The notes under the pieces: generated by a model
The model's database searches: none
What the model was told of the DNA's origin: nothing
The model's input: only the letters and a program-made list of their open reading frames with translations
From: Clostridia bacterium
Lineage (GTDB): Bacteria; Bacillota; Clostridia; Oscillospirales; CAG-272
Length of the DNA: 33,736 nt
Reading direction: 5' to 3'
Assembly (NCBI GenBank): GCA_017532025.1
Contig: JAFXJX010000098.1
Coordinates: 1-33,736 of the forward strand
Shown: positions 14,091 to 22,166 of the stretch, piece by piece
Layout: every line of letters starts with the position of its first letter
Numbering within the stretch: position 1 is the first letter of the stretch
Translations under genes and position numbers: made by a program

Positions 14091-14713
14091 TGACAGTCAT
14101 TATTGATTACGGCGTGGGCAATCTTTTTTCCTTAAAATCTTCCTTTGCCTCTCTCGGTGTTGACGTCACCGTTTCGGGCAGAGAAGAGGATATTCGCAAA
14201 GCTGACCGCATCATTCTCCCCGGTGTGGGCGCGTTTGGCGACGCGGCAGAAAAGCTCCGCGCTTCAGGTCTGTTCAACGCTCTTGTGGAAGAAGCAACAA
14301 ACGGCAAGCCTCTGCTTGGCATTTGCCTTGGTATGCAGCTTCTGTTTGAAAAAAGCTACGAATACGGTGAACATAAAGGACTCGGACTCATCCCCGGTGA
14401 GATTCGTCCGATTGCCGACGTGATTCCCGCTGACTATAAAATTCCGCACATCGGCTGGAATGCGCTCGATTTTTCCGAAAAAGAATCCGCGCTGTTCCGC
14501 TATATCAAAAACGGCGACCATGTGTATTTCGTGCATTCCTTTTATGCCACGGGATGCGGAGACTTTACCATTGCGTCGTCCGAATACGGCGCGCCCCTGA
14601 CGGCGGCGGTGCAAAAGGGTAAGATCTTTGGTTGCCAATTCCACCCCGAAAAGAGCGGCAAGGTGGGACTTGCCATTCTCAAAGCCTTTTGTGAGGAGGT
14701 GGCAGAATGCTGA
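14090..14713 (+). CDS. hisH: Imidazole glycerol phosphate synthase, glutaminase subunit
   Basis: The start is ATG 14090, after AAAGGAG inside the end of hisB. The 207-residue class I glutamine amidotransferase has IIDYGVGNLFSL at the N-terminus, LPGVGAFGD, the nucleophile in GICLGMQLLFE (Cys about 79), and the catalytic His-Glu pair in CQFHPEKSGKVGL near the C-terminus. It releases ammonia from glutamine and channels it to HisF. It overlaps hisA by seven bases. Confidence 0.97.
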   Translation: MTVIIDYGVGNLFSLKSSFASLGVDVTVSGREEDIRKADRIILPGVGAFGDAAEKLRASGLFNALVEEATNGKPLLGICLGMQLLFEKSYEYGEHKGLGLIPGEIRPIADVIPADYKIPHIGWNALDFSEKESALFRYIKNGDHVYFVHSFYATGCGDFTIASSEYGAPLTAAVQKGKIFGCQFHPEKSGKVGLAILKAFCEEVAEC

Positions 14714-15423
14714 TTTTTCCCGCCATTGACCTTTTTGAAAAAAAAGCAGTCCGCCTGTATAAGGGTGACTATGCCCAAATGACGGTGTATAGCGATAATC
14801 CGCTTGCCGTTGCCAAAGATTTTGAAAAGGCAGGTGCCACCTGCCTGCACCTTGTTGACCTTGAGGGCGCAAAAAGCGGCGAAACACCCAATCTTGACGT
14901 GATTGCGTCAATCGTCAAAAACACTCAGCTTTTCACCGAGGTGGGGGGCGGTATTCGCAACATGGAAACGGTACACGCTTATCTTGACGCCGGTGTCAAC
15001 CGCGTGATTCTCGGCACAGCGGCTGTGAAAGACCCCGCTTTCTTACAAGAAGCGCTTTCCACCTTTGGCGAAAAAGTTGCCGTTGGCATTGACCTGCGTG
15101 ACGGCAAAATTGCCATCAAGGGCTGGACCGAAACGGCTGAAGTTGATACCGAGGATTTTCTTCTCTCTTTGCAAAACATGGGTCTTAAAACCGTCATTTG
15201 CACCGACATTGCCAAGGACGGCGCGATGCAGGGGGCAAACCATGCGCTTTACAAAATGCTTTCGGAAAGATTCTCTCTTCAGATTGTGGCATCGGGCGGC
15301 GTGTCTTCGCTTGACGACGTCAAGCGATTGTCTGCCATGAATCTTTACGGCGCGATTATCGGCAAAGCCTATTACACAGGAGCGATTGATCTTGCCGAAG
15401 CGATTGAGGTGACAAAACTATGA
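14707..15423 (+). CDS. hisA: ProFAR isomerase (HisA)
   Basis: This 238-residue (beta/alpha)8 barrel begins MLIFPAIDLFEKKAVRLYKG, with catalytic Asp at residue 8. EVGGGIRN at about residue 80 is a phosphate-binding loop, VGIDLRDGKIAIKGW gives the second catalytic Asp (about residue 125), and IVASGGVSS is the second phosphate site. It performs the Amadori rearrangement of ProFAR to PRFAR. The gene overlaps hisF by ATGA, and both are half-barrel duplications of common origin. Confidence 0.97.
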   Translation: MLIFPAIDLFEKKAVRLYKGDYAQMTVYSDNPLAVAKDFEKAGATCLHLVDLEGAKSGETPNLDVIASIVKNTQLFTEVGGGIRNMETVHAYLDAGVNRVILGTAAVKDPAFLQEALSTFGEKVAVGIDLRDGKIAIKGWTETAEVDTEDFLLSLQNMGLKTVICTDIAKDGAMQGANHALYKMLSERFSLQIVASGGVSSLDDVKRLSAMNLYGAIIGKAYYTGAIDLAEAIEVTKL

Positions 15424-16178
15424 TTACCAAACGAATTATCCCCTGTCTTGACGTGAAAAACGGCAGAGTGGTCAAGGGCGTGAACTTTGCAGGACTTGCC
15501 GATGTATCAAGCCCCGTGGCGCTTGCCGAATATTACAGCGAGTGCGGTGCCGACGAGCTTGTCTTTTACGATATCACCGCCTCCAGCGAGGGCAGAGCTT
15601 TGTTTACCGACATTCTCACCGAGGTCGCAAGCAAAATTTTCATTCCTCTGACAGTCGGCGGCGGCATCAACACCCTTGCCGATTTTGACCGCGTGTTAAA
15701 ATGCGGGGCCGACAAGGTCAGCGTCAACTCGGGCGCGATCAAGAATCCCAAGCTGATTGAAGAAGCCGCCAAACGCTACGGCAATCAGTGCGTGGTGCTG
15801 TCCTGCGATATCAAGCGTGTGGACGGTGTCTTCCGCGTATTTGCCAAGGGCGGCAGAGAAAACACAGGCATGGAAGCCATCGAATGGATCAAAAACGGTG
15901 TCAACTCCGGTGCAGGCGAGGTGGTTGTCAACTCGATCGACACCGACGGCGTGAAGGGCGGCTTTGACATTGAAATGCTCAAAGCTGTGGAGGATGCTGT
16001 ATCCGTGCCGATCATCGCATCGGGCGGCGCGGGCAATATGCAGCATTTTGTCGATCTTTTCCGCGAAATCCCGCAGATGGATGCAGGCCTTGCTGCGTCA
16101 ATCTTCCATTTCGGTGAAGTGAAAATTGCCGATCTCAAACAGACACTCAAGGATGCAGGCATCCCTGTCCGCATCTGA
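15420..16178 (+). CDS. hisF: Imidazole glycerol phosphate synthase, cyclase subunit
   Basis: This 252-residue barrel has [15 protein letters not shown] with catalytic Asp 11, [23 protein letters not shown] with the second Asp at about residue 130, and [10 protein letters not shown]. With HisH it turns PRFAR plus ammonia into imidazole glycerol phosphate and AICAR. The start overlaps the hisA stop. Twenty bases separate it from hisIE. Confidence 0.97.
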   Translation: MITKRIIPCLDVKNGRVVKGVNFAGLADVSSPVALAEYYSECGADELVFYDITASSEGRALFTDILTEVASKIFIPLTVGGGINTLADFDRVLKCGADKVSVNSGAIKNPKLIEEAAKRYGNQCVVLSCDIKRVDGVFRVFAKGGRENTGMEAIEWIKNGVNSGAGEVVVNSIDTDGVKGGFDIEMLKAVEDAVSVPIIASGGAGNMQHFVDLFREIPQMDAGLAASIFHFGEVKIADLKQTLKDAGIPVRI

Positions 16179-16197
16179 CTTTGGAAAGGATACTACC

Positions 16198-16848
16198 ATG
16201 ATCAATATTGAAGAACTCAAATTTGACGAAAAGGGCTTGATTCCCGCTGTGGTGATTGATGCCAAAACCAAGCGCCTTTTGACCCTTGCGTATATGAACA
16301 AAGAAAGCCTTGCCATCACCATGGAAAAGGGGCTTACCTGCTTTTACAGCCGCTCCCGTCAGGAATTGTGGCTGAAAGGCGAAACCAGCGGCAACTATCA
16401 GCACGTGGTTTCGATCACTGCCGACTGCGATAAGGACGCGCTTGAAATCCTCGTTGAGCCCGACGGCCCCGCTTGCCATCTTGGCACGACCTCTTGCTTT
16501 GAAAACCCCGTATGGGAAAGTGAAGACAGACACGCGTTTTCTCTGGAAGCCTTGATGACCTTAATTGAGGGCAGAAAGACCGACCGCAAGGAAGGCTCTT
16601 ACACCACCTACCTCTTTGACAAAGGCATTGATAAGATTCTTAAAAAAGTGGGTGAAGAATGCACCGAGGTCATCATCGGCGGCAAGGCAGGCGACAAAAA
16701 AGAAACTGTCTACGAAATTGCCGACCTCACTTATCACGTGATGGTGTTGATGATTGAAATGGGCATCTCGCTTGAAGATATCCACAATGAGCTTGCATCC
16801 CGTCATGTGATTGACAAAAAGGTCAAGCAGGAGAAAATGACCCAATGA
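16198..16848 (+). CDS. hisI: Bifunctional phosphoribosyl-AMP cyclohydrolase / phosphoribosyl-ATP pyrophosphatase
   Basis: The start is ATG 16198 after GGAAAGGATAC. The 216-residue protein is a HisI-HisE fusion. The cyclohydrolase half (residues 1-115) has [28 protein letters not shown] and [19 protein letters not shown], holding zinc and magnesium ligands. The pyrophosphohydrolase half (about 120-210) has [18 protein letters not shown] and [13 protein letters not shown], the EExxE/ExxD metal site of MazG-like folds. It performs steps two and three of the pathway. Overlaps the next gene by ATGA. Confidence 0.95.
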   Translation: MINIEELKFDEKGLIPAVVIDAKTKRLLTLAYMNKESLAITMEKGLTCFYSRSRQELWLKGETSGNYQHVVSITADCDKDALEILVEPDGPACHLGTTSCFENPVWESEDRHAFSLEALMTLIEGRKTDRKEGSYTTYLFDKGIDKILKKVGEECTEVIIGGKAGDKKETVYEIADLTYHVMVLMIEMGISLEDIHNELASRHVIDKKVKQEKMTQ

Positions 16849-17624
16849 TCAAAGCGGATTTTCACGTCCACACAAACTTTTGCGACGGCAAAAACACACC
16901 CGAGGAGATGGTGCAAGCCGCCATCTCGCTCGGTATGACATCTCTTGGTTTTTCGGTGCATTCTTACACCGAATTTGACCAAAGCTACTGCATCAAAAAA
17001 GAAAAGGTGGCTGCATATATTGAAGAAATCAATCGGTTAAAAGAAAAGTATAGCAGCAAGATCCGCATTCTTTGCGGCATAGAGCGCGATCTGTACGCCG
17101 AAACACCGGAAGGATGCTTTGATTACACCATCGGTTCACTCCATTACGTGAAAAAGAACGGCGTGTATTACACGGTGGATGAATCGGCAGACCGTCTTCG
17201 CAAAGCCATCGACGAGGCTTGGCAGGGAAGTGCTGTTGACTTTGCCAAGGACTATTTTGCCGAAGCTTCGCGCCTTGGTGAAACCTCACCTGACATCATC
17301 GGGCATCTTGATCTCATCACCAAATTTGACGAGATCGAGCCCATTTTTGATATCACAAACCCCGCCTATGTTGCCGCCGCCAAGAAAGCGGTGGATGCGC
17401 TGTTGCCGCTTGGCGTGCCGTTTGAGATCAACACAGGCGCCATTTCGCGCGGCTACCGCAAAACGCCCTATCCCGCGCCTTTCTTGCTTGCCTATATCCT
17501 TGAAAAAGGCGGCAAAGTCATCCTTTCGGGGGATGTCCATGCCGCATCGGGTCTTCTTTGCCATTTTGAAGAAGCGGAAGCCTTGGCAAGATCCTTGGGT
17601 GCCGAAGCGTTTGAAACGCTGTGA
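16845..17624 (+). CDS. hisJ: Histidinol-phosphatase, PHP family
   Basis: This 259-residue PHP-domain protein has the four metal-binding motifs: [11 protein letters not shown] at the start, HSYTEFDQ, a middle [10 protein letters not shown]...GSLHYV and GHLDLIT, and the final [11 protein letters not shown]. It resembles the HisK/HisJ histidinol phosphatases of Bacillus and Lactococcus and supplies the step missing from the monofunctional hisB. It completes the pathway. It is the last biosynthetic gene, with only five bases between its stop and the transposase start. Confidence 0.88.
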   Translation: MIKADFHVHTNFCDGKNTPEEMVQAAISLGMTSLGFSVHSYTEFDQSYCIKKEKVAAYIEEINRLKEKYSSKIRILCGIERDLYAETPEGCFDYTIGSLHYVKKNGVYYTVDESADRLRKAIDEAWQGSAVDFAKDYFAEASRLGETSPDIIGHLDLITKFDEIEPIFDITNPAYVAAAKKAVDALLPLGVPFEINTGAISRGYRKTPYPAPFLLAYILEKGGKVILSGDVHAASGLLCHFEEAEALARSLGAEAFETL

Positions 17625-17629
17625 TACCG

Positions 17630-18190
17630 ATGGACGAGAAGAAGGAATTGCCGAAACGGAAGCCGACAAGATTGAAACATTTTGATTACAGCTCTGTGGG
17701 CGCATATTTCGTAACGATATGTGTAAGAGACAGGAAACGAATCTTATCTGAAATTGTAAAAACAGAGTTCACGGCTACAAATGAAACAACCGATTCAGCG
17801 GTAGGGGAGGGGCTTGCTCCTCCCGAATTTACGGTTAAATTGAAACCTTGCGGTAGAGTTGCCAAAGAACAACTACAATTGATAGAAAAGCGGTTTGAAA
17901 ACGTAACGATCGAAGATTTTGTTATCATGCCCGATCACATTCATGTTATTATATATTTGCATGAAAAGGCGGGAGGAGCAAGCCCCTCCCCTACCTTAGA
18001 TGATGTTGTTTGCGCGCTCAAATCGTTAATATCACGTAATTGCAAGAAACAATACGGAATAGAAAAAATATTTCAACGCTCGTCTGCTGAACATATCATT
18101 CGTGATCAAAAGGATTACGAAACACGAAGAAAATACATTTACGAAAATCCGATGAAATGGTATTACAAGCAACTTGATACCAAAGACTAA
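17630..18190 (+). CDS. REP-associated tyrosine transposase (RAYT, Y1/HUH family)
   Basis: This 186-residue protein begins at ATG 17630; a GTG at 17621 overlaps hisJ. YFVTICVRDRKRIL opens the Y1 domain, MPDHIHVII carries the HUH metal pair, and YIYENPMKW near the end holds the catalytic tyrosine. RAYTs are single-copy domesticated relatives of IS200/IS605 transposases that act on REP hairpins. All motifs are present, so it may be active. Two identical 26-bp REP sequences lie inside the frame in opposite orientation and are translated as VGEGLAPPE and AGGASPSPT, in loops that vary in the family. It shares the his transcript or its tail. Confidence 0.92.
   Translation: MDEKKELPKRKPTRLKHFDYSSVGAYFVTICVRDRKRILSEIVKTEFTATNETTDSAVGEGLAPPEFTVKLKPCGRVAKEQLQLIEKRFENVTIEDFVIMPDHIHVIIYLHEKAGGASPSPTLDDVVCALKSLISRNCKKQYGIEKIFQRSSAEHIIRDQKDYETRRKYIYENPMKWYYKQLDTKD
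17800..17825 (+). repeat. REP palindrome A inside the RAYT coding sequence
   Basis: This 26-bp sequence starts GGTAG. A GGGAGG...CCTCCC stem follows and closes with CG. GTAG is the foot motif recognised by RAYT proteins in the known enterobacterial systems. It is followed by AATTTACGGTTAAATTG, which resembles the flank of the intergenic copy at 24729 (TTTCACGGTCAATTG). Confidence 0.85.
17970..17995 (-). repeat. REP palindrome B inside the RAYT coding sequence, inverted
   Basis: This is the exact reverse complement of the 26 bases at 17800-17825, 144 bases away. The pair has the inverted layout of a BIME. It begins CGGGAGGAGC and ends CTACC, the complement of the GGTAG foot. Confidence 0.85.
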
Positions 18191-18195
18191 TCAAA

Positions 18196-18226
18196 AAGGA
18201 GTTCCGCTTGGAACTCCTTGTTTTTT
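18196..18226. terminator. Bidirectional terminator between RAYT and the YD-repeat lipoprotein gene
   Basis: The perfect 10-bp stem AAGGAGTTCC / GGAACTCCTT with loop GCTT is followed by GT6 on the plus strand and, on the minus strand, by T5. It ends both convergent transcripts and overlaps the last codon of the minus gene. Confidence 0.88.
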
Positions 18227-19319
18227 ATTGGATGTGTTGGGAAACATCGATAATAGACTCAATCTGCTCCGAAACCGTATAAGGGAAGTACACAAACTTG
18301 TATTCATAGCTTTCGGTTTCTGTCACCGTACCCGATCTGGAAGTGGTTGTCTTTATCAAATTGCCGACATCATCGTAGGTATAATCGTAAACTGTTTTTT
18401 GACCGACGGCATCTGTTCTCACCTTTTGAATTGGTCTTCGGTCAGCATCGTAAGTATAATCCAAGATCAGTTGATCTTCCGTGTCTCTATTATACACCGT
18501 TTGAATCAGATCACCATTTGCATTGTAGCTATATTCAATCACAGTATCAACGCTGTCGCCGGTCATGGCGAAGGTTTCTTTCACGAGATAACCGTTTGAA
18601 TCGTAATAATACTCATATACCTGTGATTCTACCCCGTCTTTGTCTGTGTAAAAGGATTTTGTCAGATTGCCGTTTGCATGATAAAGATACGTTGCGCGAT
18701 AAACATAATCGTCGCCGTCTGATACCTCGGTATATACGATTTCACTCAAGTTTCCATTCGCATCATACGTATAATCCCCATAGGTAAATGGACCTGTCTC
18801 CGACATCAATTTTGTGTGGCTTATTCTTCCATTATCATCATATAAATAGAGAACAGCGGATACCTGATCGTACGCAGACATATATTGCGTCCACTCTGTC
18901 AAGTTTCCTCTGGCATCATAGGCATACTCAAAAACATATAAATTCGAGCAGTTATGGAGATAAGTCTCCTTTACGGGAAGGTTTTTGCTGTTATACAAAA
19001 AATCCACTTTCGTGGTATTGCCATACGCATGATCCTGACTGACCGACTTTGTGGGCACGTATCTGAAATAGGTAAGCTGTTCTTTGGCGTCGCGGTAATC
19101 GCCAAGCTCTTCAAAAATCCGATATGCCGCAGCAGAATCGCCCTGTTTGATCAAAGCGAATGCTTCTTCATATTTTGCCGCATACGGGTCTTTTGTGGTA
19201 ATTGCGGCAGTGGTTTCGGTTGTGCCTGCACCGCTTGTGGTGGGAGTTGAATTGCCGCAAGCAGCAAAAAAGGCAGCAAGCATAAATAAAAGCAAAAGAA
19301 CTAAAATAATCTTTTTCAT
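18225..19319 (-). CDS. Lipoprotein with YD (RHS-type) repeats
   Basis: The start is ATG 19319, preceded by GGAGG. The 364-residue protein has a signal with lipobox AAFFAAC at about residues 16-21, a Thr-rich linker (STPTTSGAGTTETTAAITTK) and a short helical hairpin (YEEAFALIKQGDSAAAYRIFEELGDYRDAKEQL) common in clostridial lipoproteins. About nine repeats follow with the cores YDARGNL, YDDNGRI, YDANGNL, YHANGNL, YDSNGYL, YNANGDL, YDADRRP and YDDVGNL. YD repeats form extended beta spirals or shells. There is no toxin domain or long RHS core, so a small surface-anchored carbohydrate- or envelope-binding role is only a guess. Confidence 0.8.
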   Translation of the reverse strand: MKKIILVLLLLFMLAAFFAACGNSTPTTSGAGTTETTAAITTKDPYAAKYEEAFALIKQGDSAAAYRIFEELGDYRDAKEQLTYFRYVPTKSVSQDHAYGNTTKVDFLYNSKNLPVKETYLHNCSNLYVFEYAYDARGNLTEWTQYMSAYDQVSAVLYLYDDNGRISHTKLMSETGPFTYGDYTYDANGNLSEIVYTEVSDGDDYVYRATYLYHANGNLTKSFYTDKDGVESQVYEYYYDSNGYLVKETFAMTGDSVDTVIEYSYNANGDLIQTVYNRDTEDQLILDYTYDADRRPIQKVRTDAVGQKTVYDYTYDDVGNLIKTTTSRSGTVTETESYEYKFVYFPYTVSEQIESIIDVSQHIQ

Positions 19320-19361
19320 GTCTTTTCCTCCAAAGTAAAATGTTTTCAATAATCTATCACT

Positions 19362-19390
19362 ATTCTATCACGCGGACAGGCAGCCGTCAA
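19362..19390 (-). promoter_or_regulatory. Promoter of the YD-repeat lipoprotein gene
   Basis: On the minus strand TTGACG (19390-19385) overlaps the stop codon of the DUF4491 gene. TAGAAT (19367-19362) follows after 17 bases, with a TG extension (CGTGATAGAAT). Confidence 0.7.
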
Positions 19391-19674
19391 TCCTTTTTGT
19401 TCGGATTCTTGGGAAACCAGCCTTTTCTGACGCGCTCTCTTTGATCGAAAAGCTCTTTAATCGTCCAAAAACAGGAGCATCCGATCACACCAAGCACGGA
19501 TGATACAATGGCATTCTGCAAGAACAAGGATGCCACCGTAAAGGCAACGCCGAGAATGGCAAAAACCGGCCATTTTTGACAGCCGAAATAGTATTCAAAT
19601 TTGATCACGATCGGGTGAAACAACCCGATACACAAAAAGGAAATAAGTGCAATGATAAGACCTGTAAAATTCAT
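19387..19674 (-). CDS. DUF4491 family small membrane protein
   Basis: This 95-residue protein has three hydrophobic segments (about residues 3-22, 35-52 and 55-72). It shows the conserved pattern MNFTGLIIALISFLCIGLFHPIVIKFEYYFG, an internal FLQNAIVSSVLGVIGCSCFW and the C-terminal IKELFDQRERVRKGWFPKNP, which I recognise as DUF4491. Function unknown. AGGAG precedes the start, and the gene lies 31 bases after kdgK on the same strand with no terminator between, so it is probably a tail gene of the uronate operon. Confidence 0.85.
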   Translation of the reverse strand: MNFTGLIIALISFLCIGLFHPIVIKFEYYFGCQKWPVFAILGVAFTVASLFLQNAIVSSVLGVIGCSCFWTIKELFDQRERVRKGWFPKNPNKKD

Positions 19675-19705
19675 ACTGACTCCTATTTTTTATACGAAAT
19701 GTTTT

Positions 19706-20701
19706 TTATCTCTTCGTTCTGCCGTTCATGTTGCCGTTTGCCAAAGAGAGGATCTCATCTTTGGTGGCAAGGCTTGCATCCCCCTTGATCGAATGTGCAA
19801 GACAAGACGCGGCGGCGGCAAACTCCACCGTTTTTTGCGCGGGCATATTGCTTGCAAGCGCATACAAAAGCCCTGCGGCAAAGGCGTCGCCGCCCCCCAC
19901 ACGGTCAAGAATGTCCATTTTGTAGGTAGGCGAGGAGACAAACTCCTTGCCGTCATATAATTTTGCGGCAATGCTGTTGACGTTTGCCGAAAAGGTGCGG
20001 CGCTCGGTCAGGGCAACAGCTTTCAAAGCGTAGCGGTCATACAGCGCTTTGGCAAGGGTTTGGTAGCCTTCATCACACGGGTCAACGGCAAGCGCAAAAA
20101 GCTCTGCCGCTTGGTTTTCGTTGGTCATGAGAATATCCACGTAGGGTAGGATTTCATCCATGGCTTTTGCCGCATCCTCTACCGACCAGAGCGCGGCGCG
20201 GTAGTTTGGGTCAAAGGAAACTGTCACGCCTTGTTTTTTTGCGGCTTTGAGCGCCGAAAGGGTTGCGGCAAAGCAAGCTTTTGACAAAGCCGGGGTAATG
20301 CCACTCAGGTGAAAATAATCGGCTCCTGCAAGAATGCTCTCCCAATCATACCCATCAGGGTCTGCTTCGGCAAAGGACGAACCTTTTCGGTCATATACCA
20401 CTCGCGAAGGACGCCGGTCGATGCCTTGCTCCAAATAATAAACGCCAAGGCGGTTACCGCCGAACAGAATCTTGTCTGTTTTCACCCCATAGCGGCGCAG
20501 ATGGTTGCGTGCCGCCTCGCCAAGCGGATTGTGGGGCAGGGTGGTAACAAACGAAGCATCAGCACCGAGAATGGCAAGAGAAAGTGCCACATTCGCTTCC
20601 GCACCGCCGTAGCAGGCTTCAAACGCATCACTTGCCACAAGACGCTCTTTGCCCGGGGGCGTTAAGCGCAGCATAATTTCGCCAAAGGTAACAATTTTCA
20701 T
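19706..20701 (-). CDS. kdgK: 2-dehydro-3-deoxygluconokinase (PfkB family)
   Basis: This 331-residue ribokinase-family sugar kinase begins MKIVTFGEIMLRLTPPGKERL and contains YGGAEANVALSLAILG (substrate site), FDPNYRAALW, MTNENQAAELF, and the catalytic anion hole and base in DRVGGGDAFAAGLLYAL near residue 275. It phosphorylates KDG to KDPG, feeding the KDPG aldolase encoded just upstream. Its ATG overlaps the aldolase stop (ATGA), so translation is coupled. Acts in the cytosol. Confidence 0.92.
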   Translation of the reverse strand: MKIVTFGEIMLRLTPPGKERLVASDAFEACYGGAEANVALSLAILGADASFVTTLPHNPLGEAARNHLRRYGVKTDKILFGGNRLGVYYLEQGIDRRPSRVVYDRKGSSFAEADPDGYDWESILAGADYFHLSGITPALSKACFAATLSALKAAKKQGVTVSFDPNYRAALWSVEDAAKAMDEILPYVDILMTNENQAAELFALAVDPCDEGYQTLAKALYDRYALKAVALTERRTFSANVNSIAAKLYDGKEFVSSPTYKMDILDRVGGGDAFAAGLLYALASNMPAQKTVEFAAAASCLAHSIKGDASLATKDEILSLANGNMNGRTKR

Positions 20702-21324
20702 TTTGTGTCTTCCTTTCTGTCAGCAAGGATAGTAGAAAGCTTACGGCAGTTTTCTTCAATATCGCCTTTCAGAATAAAGCTGCCACCCACTGCCGCTACG
20801 GCATCACAGGCAAGAAACTCCTTGAGGTTGGAAAAATCCACGCCGCCTGTGGGCATAAAACGAATGCTGCCAAAGGGAGCGGAGAGTGCTTTGATGGCGG
20901 AAAGACCGCCGTACACATCGGCAGGGAAGAATTTCACCACCGAAAGCCCGAGCGAGATTGCCTGCATGATCTCGGTGGGTGTCACACAGCCGGGAAGATA
21001 GGAGATATTCTTTTCGGCGCAAAGCTCAGCCACTTCGGTTGAAAGTCCGGGAGAGACCAAAAAAGATGCGCCGGCTTCTAATGCTTCTTCGGCTTGCGTG
21101 CGGTTCAAAATGGTACCCGCGCCAATGATCATGTCGGGGAACTGTTTTGATGCCAATTTGATCGCATCGGCGGCGCAAGACGTGCGAAAGGTGATCTCCA
21201 CCGCCATAACACCGCCCTTTTGCAAAGCAGTCAGCATGGGAAGAGCCTCGTCAAGCGAGCGTATCACCGCCACCGGAATCACGGGGCAACGGTTAAATAG
21301 TAAATCTAATTTTTCATTCATCAT
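20698..21324 (-). CDS. kdgA: KDPG aldolase (2-dehydro-3-deoxy-6-phosphogluconate aldolase)
   Basis: The start is set at ATG 21324, six bases after GAGG; the adjacent ATG 21321 is possible. The 208-residue class I aldolase shows VIPVAVIRSLDEALPM, GVMAVEITFRTSCAADAI with the catalytic Glu, IIGAGTILNRTQAEEALEAG, YLPGCVTPTEI, the Schiff-base lysine in VVKFFPADVYGG (about residue 130) and FMPTGGV. It splits KDPG to pyruvate and glyceraldehyde-3-phosphate. It follows the oxidoreductase gene with its ribosome binding site overlapping that gene's stop. Confidence 0.93.
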   Translation of the reverse strand: MMNEKLDLLFNRCPVIPVAVIRSLDEALPMLTALQKGGVMAVEITFRTSCAADAIKLASKQFPDMIIGAGTILNRTQAEEALEAGASFLVSPGLSTEVAELCAEKNISYLPGCVTPTEIMQAISLGLSVVKFFPADVYGGLSAIKALSAPFGSIRFMPTGGVDFSNLKEFLACDAVAAVGGSFILKGDIEENCRKLSTILADRKEDTK

Positions 21325-21332
21325 AGAAAACC

Positions 21333-22166
21333 TCACACGCCGCTATAGGCGTTAAAGCCGCCGTCAACCGGGATGACGGTGCCTGTGACAAAACCGCTGG
21401 CTTCATCCGATGCAAGGAACAAAAGCGCGCCTAAAAGATCTCTGACATCGCCAAAACGCTTTTGCGGTGTGGCGGTGAGAATCTTGTGTGTACGCGATGT
21501 GGGATTGCCGTCCGTGTCAAACAAAAGCGCGCGGTTCTGGTGGGTAACAAAAAAGCCGGGCGCAATGGCGTTCACACGGATATGTGACGGCGCAAAATGC
21601 ACCGCAAGCCATTCGGTAAAATTAGAAATGCCTGCTTTTGCCGCACTGTAAGCGGGGATTTTGGTCAGCGGATGATAGGCATTCATTGAAGAGATGTTGA
21701 TGATATTGCCGCCGCCCTTCAGCATCCGCTTGCCAAACACCTGTGTGACAAGAAATGCCGAGGTGATGTTCAAATCAAACACAAAGCGAAGACCCGCTTC
21801 GTCAAGATCAAAAAACGAGCCGTCAAGAGGCATATCAGGCGTCATGGTCTCATTTTGGCAGGTCGCGCTCGGGTGATTGCCGCCTGCGCCGTTGATGAGA
21901 AGATCCACCTTACCAAAGGCATCCATCACCGCTTTGTCGGCTGAAAGAATACTTTCTTTGTCAAGACAGTCGCATTCTAAGGGCAGGGCATTCTCGCCGA
22001 TTTCGGCGGCAAGGGCTTTCACTGCCTCATAATTGATGTCAAGCAGTGCCACCTTGGCGCCGCAAGCAGCAAGAGCGCGGGAGAATTCGCTCATCAACAC
22101 GCCACCGGCACCTGTAATCACGGCAACTTTGCCGTGAAGATCAATTGTAAAAGGGAGTTTCATCAT
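21333..22166 (-). CDS. uxuB: D-mannonate oxidoreductase (fructuronate reductase), SDR family
   Basis: This 277-residue short-chain dehydrogenase has an NAD(P)-binding ITGAGGVLMSEFSRAL (about residues 18-33), INGAGGNHP, the catalytic Ser-Tyr-Lys in NISSMNAYHP and YSAAKAGISNF, and VDGGF near the end. The insert about residues 95-125 (GNHPSATCQNETM) matches the SDR-type mannonate oxidoreductases of Bacillus (YjmF), not the long-chain UxuB of Escherichia coli. It interconverts fructuronate and mannonate. The start overlaps the uxuA stop. Specific function rests on family pattern and operon context. Confidence 0.85.
   Translation of the reverse strand: MMKLPFTIDLHGKVAVITGAGGVLMSEFSRALAACGAKVALLDINYEAVKALAAEIGENALPLECDCLDKESILSADKAVMDAFGKVDLLINGAGGNHPSATCQNETMTPDMPLDGSFFDLDEAGLRFVFDLNITSAFLVTQVFGKRMLKGGGNIINISSMNAYHPLTKIPAYSAAKAGISNFTEWLAVHFAPSHIRVNAIAPGFFVTHQNRALLFDTDGNPTSRTHKILTATPQKRFGDVRDLLGALLFLASDEASGFVTGTVIPVDGGFNAYSGV

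Noticed and set aside
17621..17629. GTG at 17621 as the RAYT start
   Set aside because: It overlaps the hisJ stop, has no ribosome binding site and only adds three non-conserved residues; ATG 17630 fits better.
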